A stretch of 64,000 nucleotides of DNA from Curtobacterium poinsettiae (GTDB taxonomy: Bacteria; Actinomycetota; Actinomycetes; Actinomycetales; Microbacteriaceae), in assembly GCF_025677645.1 (NCBI RefSeq), contig NZ_CP106879.1, forward strand, positions 3,410,001-3,474,000. The letters are read 5' to 3'. This document shows, one piece after another, positions 61,384-64,000 of the stretch; the first letter of the stretch is position 1, and each line of letters opens with the position of its first letter. The position numbers and the translations under genes are program-made. The notes beneath the pieces were generated by a model. That model worked only from the letters and a program-made list of their open reading frames with translations. It ran no database searches and was not told where the DNA came from.

Positions 61384-62205
61384 TCAGCGCGCCGCGAGCG
61401 CCCCTTCGTACAGGTCCCGCTTCGACAGCCCGGTCGCGTCCGCGACCGCCGCGGCGGCCTCCTTCATGCGCATGCCGGCGGCCACCCGCTCGAGCACCAG
61501 GCGCACCCCGTCGTCGAGCGTGGCTTCCTCGGTGGCCTCGGCGGCTCCGGCGACGACGATGCAGATCTCGCCTCGGACGCCCTCGGACGCCCACTCGACG
61601 AGTTCGTCCAGCGGCCCACGGCGGACCTCTTCGTAGAGCTTCGTGAGCTCACGGCACACCGCGGCGCGGCGGTCGCCCCCGAACCCGACGGCCATGTCGG
61701 CCAGGGTCTCGGCCAGCCGGTGCGGGGACTCGAAGAACACCATCGTCCGCTGCTCCCCCGCCAGCGCCTGGAACGCCCGGCGACGCTCCCCGGCCTTGCG
61801 GGTCGGGAACCCCTCGAACGTGAAGCGGTCGGTGGGCAGCCCGGACACGGCGAGCGCCATGAGCACGGCCGACGGCCCGGGCAGGGCGGTGACGGTGACC
61901 CCGGCGGCCGCGGCGGCCTCGACGAGGGGGAAGCCCGGGTCGCTGATCGCGGGCATGCCGGCGTCGGTCAGGACCACGACGTCCTCGTCACGGGCGAGCT
62001 CGACGACCTCGGACGCCTTCGCCCGCTCGTTGTGCTCGTGCAGGGCGATGAGCCGCGGACGGTTCTCGATGCCCAGGGCGCGCATCAGGTGGATGGCGGT
62101 CCTGGTGTCCTCCGCCGCGACGACCGTGGCGTTGGAGAGGGTCTCGACGAGACGGCGCGAGGCGTCCCCGAGGTTGCCGATGGGCGTTGCTGCGAGGACG
62201 ATCAC
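61384..62205 (-). CDS. rsmI: 16S rRNA 2'-O-methyltransferase (C1402)
   Basis: The protein has 273 residues from the GTG of VIVLAATPIGNLGDAS, the usual family start. VAAEDTRTA and VVVLTDAGMPAISDPGF are SAM-binding signatures of the tetrapyrrole-methylase fold. ALPGPSAVLMALAVSGLP and VFFESPHRL complete it. It methylates C1402 of 16S rRNA. It is divergent from the mannosyltransferase. Confidence 0.95.
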   Translation of the reverse strand: MIVLAATPIGNLGDASRRLVETLSNATVVAAEDTRTAIHLMRALGIENRPRLIALHEHNERAKASEVVELARDEDVVVLTDAGMPAISDPGFPLVEAAAAAGVTVTALPGPSAVLMALAVSGLPTDRFTFEGFPTRKAGERRRAFQALAGEQRTMVFFESPHRLAETLADMAVGFGGDRRAAVCRELTKLYEEVRRGPLDELVEWASEGVRGEICIVVAGAAEATEEATLDDGVRLVLERVAAGMRMKEAAAAVADATGLSKRDLYEGALAAR

Positions 62206-62270
62206 GCACCCATTGTGGGTGCACCGCCGTCCGAGCGGGGACACGCGGTCGATCCGTAGGATGCTCAGCG

Positions 62271-63902
62271 ATGACCAGCGAGCTGACCGACGACCGCACG
62301 GCCGTGCCCGACGGGCCGGTCGGCTCGCGCCTGGACGACTGGTGGGGGCGGGTGCTCTCCACGTCGCAGCGGGTCGCCGTGTGGCGGTGGACGGGTCCGC
62401 TCGCGGTGACGCTCCTCGCCGCCGTGCTGCGGCTGGTGAACCTCGGCAACCCGCACTCGCTCGTGTTCGACGAGACGTACTACGTCAAGGACGGCTGGTC
62501 GATCGTGCACCTCGGGTACGAGGGCACCTGGCCCGCGAACCCGAGCGGTGACACCGCCCCGACGACCGACGACCGGTTCGTCCGCGGTGAGACGGACATC
62601 TTCACGAGTGCCGCGGAGTTCATCGCGCACCCGCCGCTCGGCAAGTACCTCATCGGCATCGGGATGCTGCTGTTCGGGGCGGACAACTCGTTCGGCTGGC
62701 GTTTCACGGTGGCCGTGCTCGGCATCGCGACGGTGTTCCTCACCGCGGTGATCGCCCGGTCGCTGTTCCGTTCGACGATGATCGGCACGCTCGCCGGCTT
62801 CCTGCTCGCGATCGACGGGCAGGCGATCGTGATGTCGCGGGTGACGCTCCTCGACGGCATCCTGACCTTCTTCGTCATCCTCGGCTTCGGGGCGCTGCTG
62901 CTCGACCGTCGGCAGAGTCGACGGCGGCTCGACGAGTGGGTCGCCGCCCGCGCCGCCGCCGGCCGGCCCACCCTCTGGGGGCCGGTCCTCTGGTGGCGTC
63001 CGTGGCTGTTCGCGATGGGCCTGGCCCTCGGGCTGGCAGCGGCGACGAAGTGGTCGGGGGTGTACTTCCTGGCGTTCTTCGCCGTGTACTCCGTGCTGAG
63101 CGACACGATGATGCGCCGTCGCGCCGGGGTCGAGTTCTGGTCGTCGAGCGCGCTGCTGCAGCAGGCACCGGTGTCGTTCCTGCTGACCGTGCCGATCGCC
63201 GCGGTGACCTACGTGGCGTCCTGGACCGGCTGGTTCGTGTCGAAGGACGGCTGGGACCGCAACTGGCTGTCCTCGGGCGGCGAGCGGTGGACCGGGCTGC
63301 TCGCCTGGGTGCCGGACAGCCTGCAGAACTGGTGGCACTACCAGTCGGAGATCTACGCCTTCAACATCGGGCTGCACACCCCGCACTCGTACCAGGCGAA
63401 CCCGCTGCTCTGGCTCGTGATGCAACGCCCCACGTCGATGTTCTACGTCGGCACGGACGCCGGACAGGACGGCTGCTGGGCGAACCGCTGCGGCGAGGCG
63501 ATCACCGGCATCGCGAACCCGTTCATCTGGTACGCCTCGGTCATCGCGACGGTGGCGCTGCTCGTGCTCTGGATCCTGCGCCGGAAGTGGGAGTACGGCT
63601 TCGTCCTGCTCGGGGTCGCGGCGGGGTACCTGCCCTGGCTGATGTACGTCGACCGGACGGTGTTCCAGTTCTACACGATCGCCTTCGAGCCCTACATGGT
63701 GATGGCGCTGGCCGCCGCGATCGGGGTGGTGCTCGGCAGGCGGAGCGACGAACGGTCACGCAGGTCACGGGCGATCCTGTGGGTCGGTGTGTACCTGGGC
63801 GTCGTCGTGCTCGCCTCGGTCTACTGGTACCCGATGTGGACGGCGATGCAGGTGCCCTGGGACTTCGTCCGGTCGCACTACTGGATCCCCAGCTGGCTGT
63901 AG
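62271..63902 (+). CDS. pmt: Dolichyl/polyprenyl-phosphate-mannose protein O-mannosyltransferase
   Basis: The protein has 543 residues and about eleven spans. The first-loop acidic pair is in SLVFDETYYVKDGWS. EFIAHPPLGKYLIGIGM, AIDGQAIVMSRVTLLDG and GLALGLAAATKWSGVY are signature stretches of actinobacterial Pmt. It mannosylates secreted proteins at the outer membrane face using lipid-linked mannose. The ATG at MTSELTDDR was chosen; the longer reading crosses the divergent promoter. Confidence 0.93.
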   Translation: MTSELTDDRTAVPDGPVGSRLDDWWGRVLSTSQRVAVWRWTGPLAVTLLAAVLRLVNLGNPHSLVFDETYYVKDGWSIVHLGYEGTWPANPSGDTAPTTDDRFVRGETDIFTSAAEFIAHPPLGKYLIGIGMLLFGADNSFGWRFTVAVLGIATVFLTAVIARSLFRSTMIGTLAGFLLAIDGQAIVMSRVTLLDGILTFFVILGFGALLLDRRQSRRRLDEWVAARAAAGRPTLWGPVLWWRPWLFAMGLALGLAAATKWSGVYFLAFFAVYSVLSDTMMRRRAGVEFWSSSALLQQAPVSFLLTVPIAAVTYVASWTGWFVSKDGWDRNWLSSGGERWTGLLAWVPDSLQNWWHYQSEIYAFNIGLHTPHSYQANPLLWLVMQRPTSMFYVGTDAGQDGCWANRCGEAITGIANPFIWYASVIATVALLVLWILRRKWEYGFVLLGVAAGYLPWLMYVDRTVFQFYTIAFEPYMVMALAAAIGVVLGRRSDERSRRSRAILWVGVYLGVVVLASVYWYPMWTAMQVPWDFVRSHYWIPSWL

Positions 63903-63970
63903 CCGGCCGGGCGGATCCGGCCGGCCCGGTCGTGCCCGTCGCGCCGGGCGCTCTGGTGGCGACCACCGCC

Positions 63971-64000
63971 GGACTGGAGGCCCGTGGCGGCGCCGCCACG
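63971..64000. repeat. Dispersed palindrome, family I, copy F (cut by window edge)
   Basis: GGACTGGAGGCCCGTGGCGG followed by CGCCGCCACG matches the left half and centre of copy B. The right half lies outside the window. Confidence 0.65.

Noticed and set aside
59297..61636. 779-residue open frame on the plus strand
   Set aside because: It is the antisense shadow of tatD and metG; no ribosome site or domain.
63541..63999. 152-residue minus-strand frame at the right edge
   Set aside because: It is antisense to the mannosyltransferase and repeat F; Arg/Ser/Pro-rich without motif.

Overview
The window is very GC-rich with actinobacterial gene content: two tRNA-Ser genes, a mycothiol-linked SCO1664/DUF3090/phosphomutase trio, a BLUF photoreceptor pair, protein O-mannosyltransferase, an LCP protein, and metG-tatD-rsmA together with ispE. 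This fits a member of the Microbacteriaceae, with Curtobacterium as the nearest guess from protein feel only (inference, no search was run). Most genes start with ATG or GTG, and stop/start overlaps (ATGA, GTGA, TGATG) are frequent.

Left part, 1 to about 12.25 kb: an integrated phage-like element whose right end sits at the 3' end of tRNA-Ser(GCT). Next to the tRNA come a tyrosine integrase, a Cro/CI-like regulator, three palindromic operators and an AlpA-like gene. A leftward early run follows (small unknown proteins, an AAA RepA-like ATPase, a 49-residue Cys protein). One inner-membrane gene is inserted in the opposite direction. A second leftward run encodes an HTH protein, a coiled-coil protein, an HNH nuclease, a P27-type small terminase, an unknown protein, a 1279-residue tape measure and an SGNH-hydrolase tail protein cut by the window edge. 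No large terminase, portal, protease, capsid or tail-tube gene lies between small terminase and tape measure. The element is therefore either a deleted prophage or a satellite carrying its own packaging-choice and tail-tip genes.

Middle part, 12.3 to 42.5 kb: chromosomal genes. They include an LCP cell-wall ligase, a GntR regulator, an MFS porter, a MoxR/vWA pair, the SCO1664/DUF3090/phosphomutase trio, an MFS exporter, an AI-2E-type permease, and two BLUF proteins around a TetR regulator. A sugar ABC importer (binding protein and two permeases, no ATPase) lies divergent from a Gfo/Idh dehydrogenase followed by a LacI regulator, with shared operator-like motifs. Then come an HxlR/SDR pair, GrpB and GNAT genes abutting tRNA-Ser(TGA), a HAD phosphatase with serS, a lipid kinase, pheA and a MarR regulator.

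Molybdenum part, 40.6 to 49.6 kb: a membrane-anchored sulfite-oxidase-fold molybdoenzyme, a small membrane partner, a GT87-like glycosyltransferase, moaA, moaD, modABC, an HTH-Mop molybdate-binding regulator and a MoeB-rhodanese protein. moaC, moaE, moeA and mogA are not in the window.

Right part, 49.7 to 64 kb: a GT-C glycosyltransferase, then ispE, rsmA, tatD, metG, rsmI and a protein O-mannosyltransferase. About 5.5 kb of accessory genes separates ispE from rsmA: a MetY-type sulfhydrylase coupled to an FMN monooxygenase, an ATP-grasp ligase, and an MmyB-type regulator divergent from an SDR. Two families of dispersed palindromic repeats lie between genes outside the phage element: one of about 30 to 52 bp (six copies) and one of exactly 63 bp (three copies). 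Two of the 63-bp copies bracket the regulator/SDR pair.
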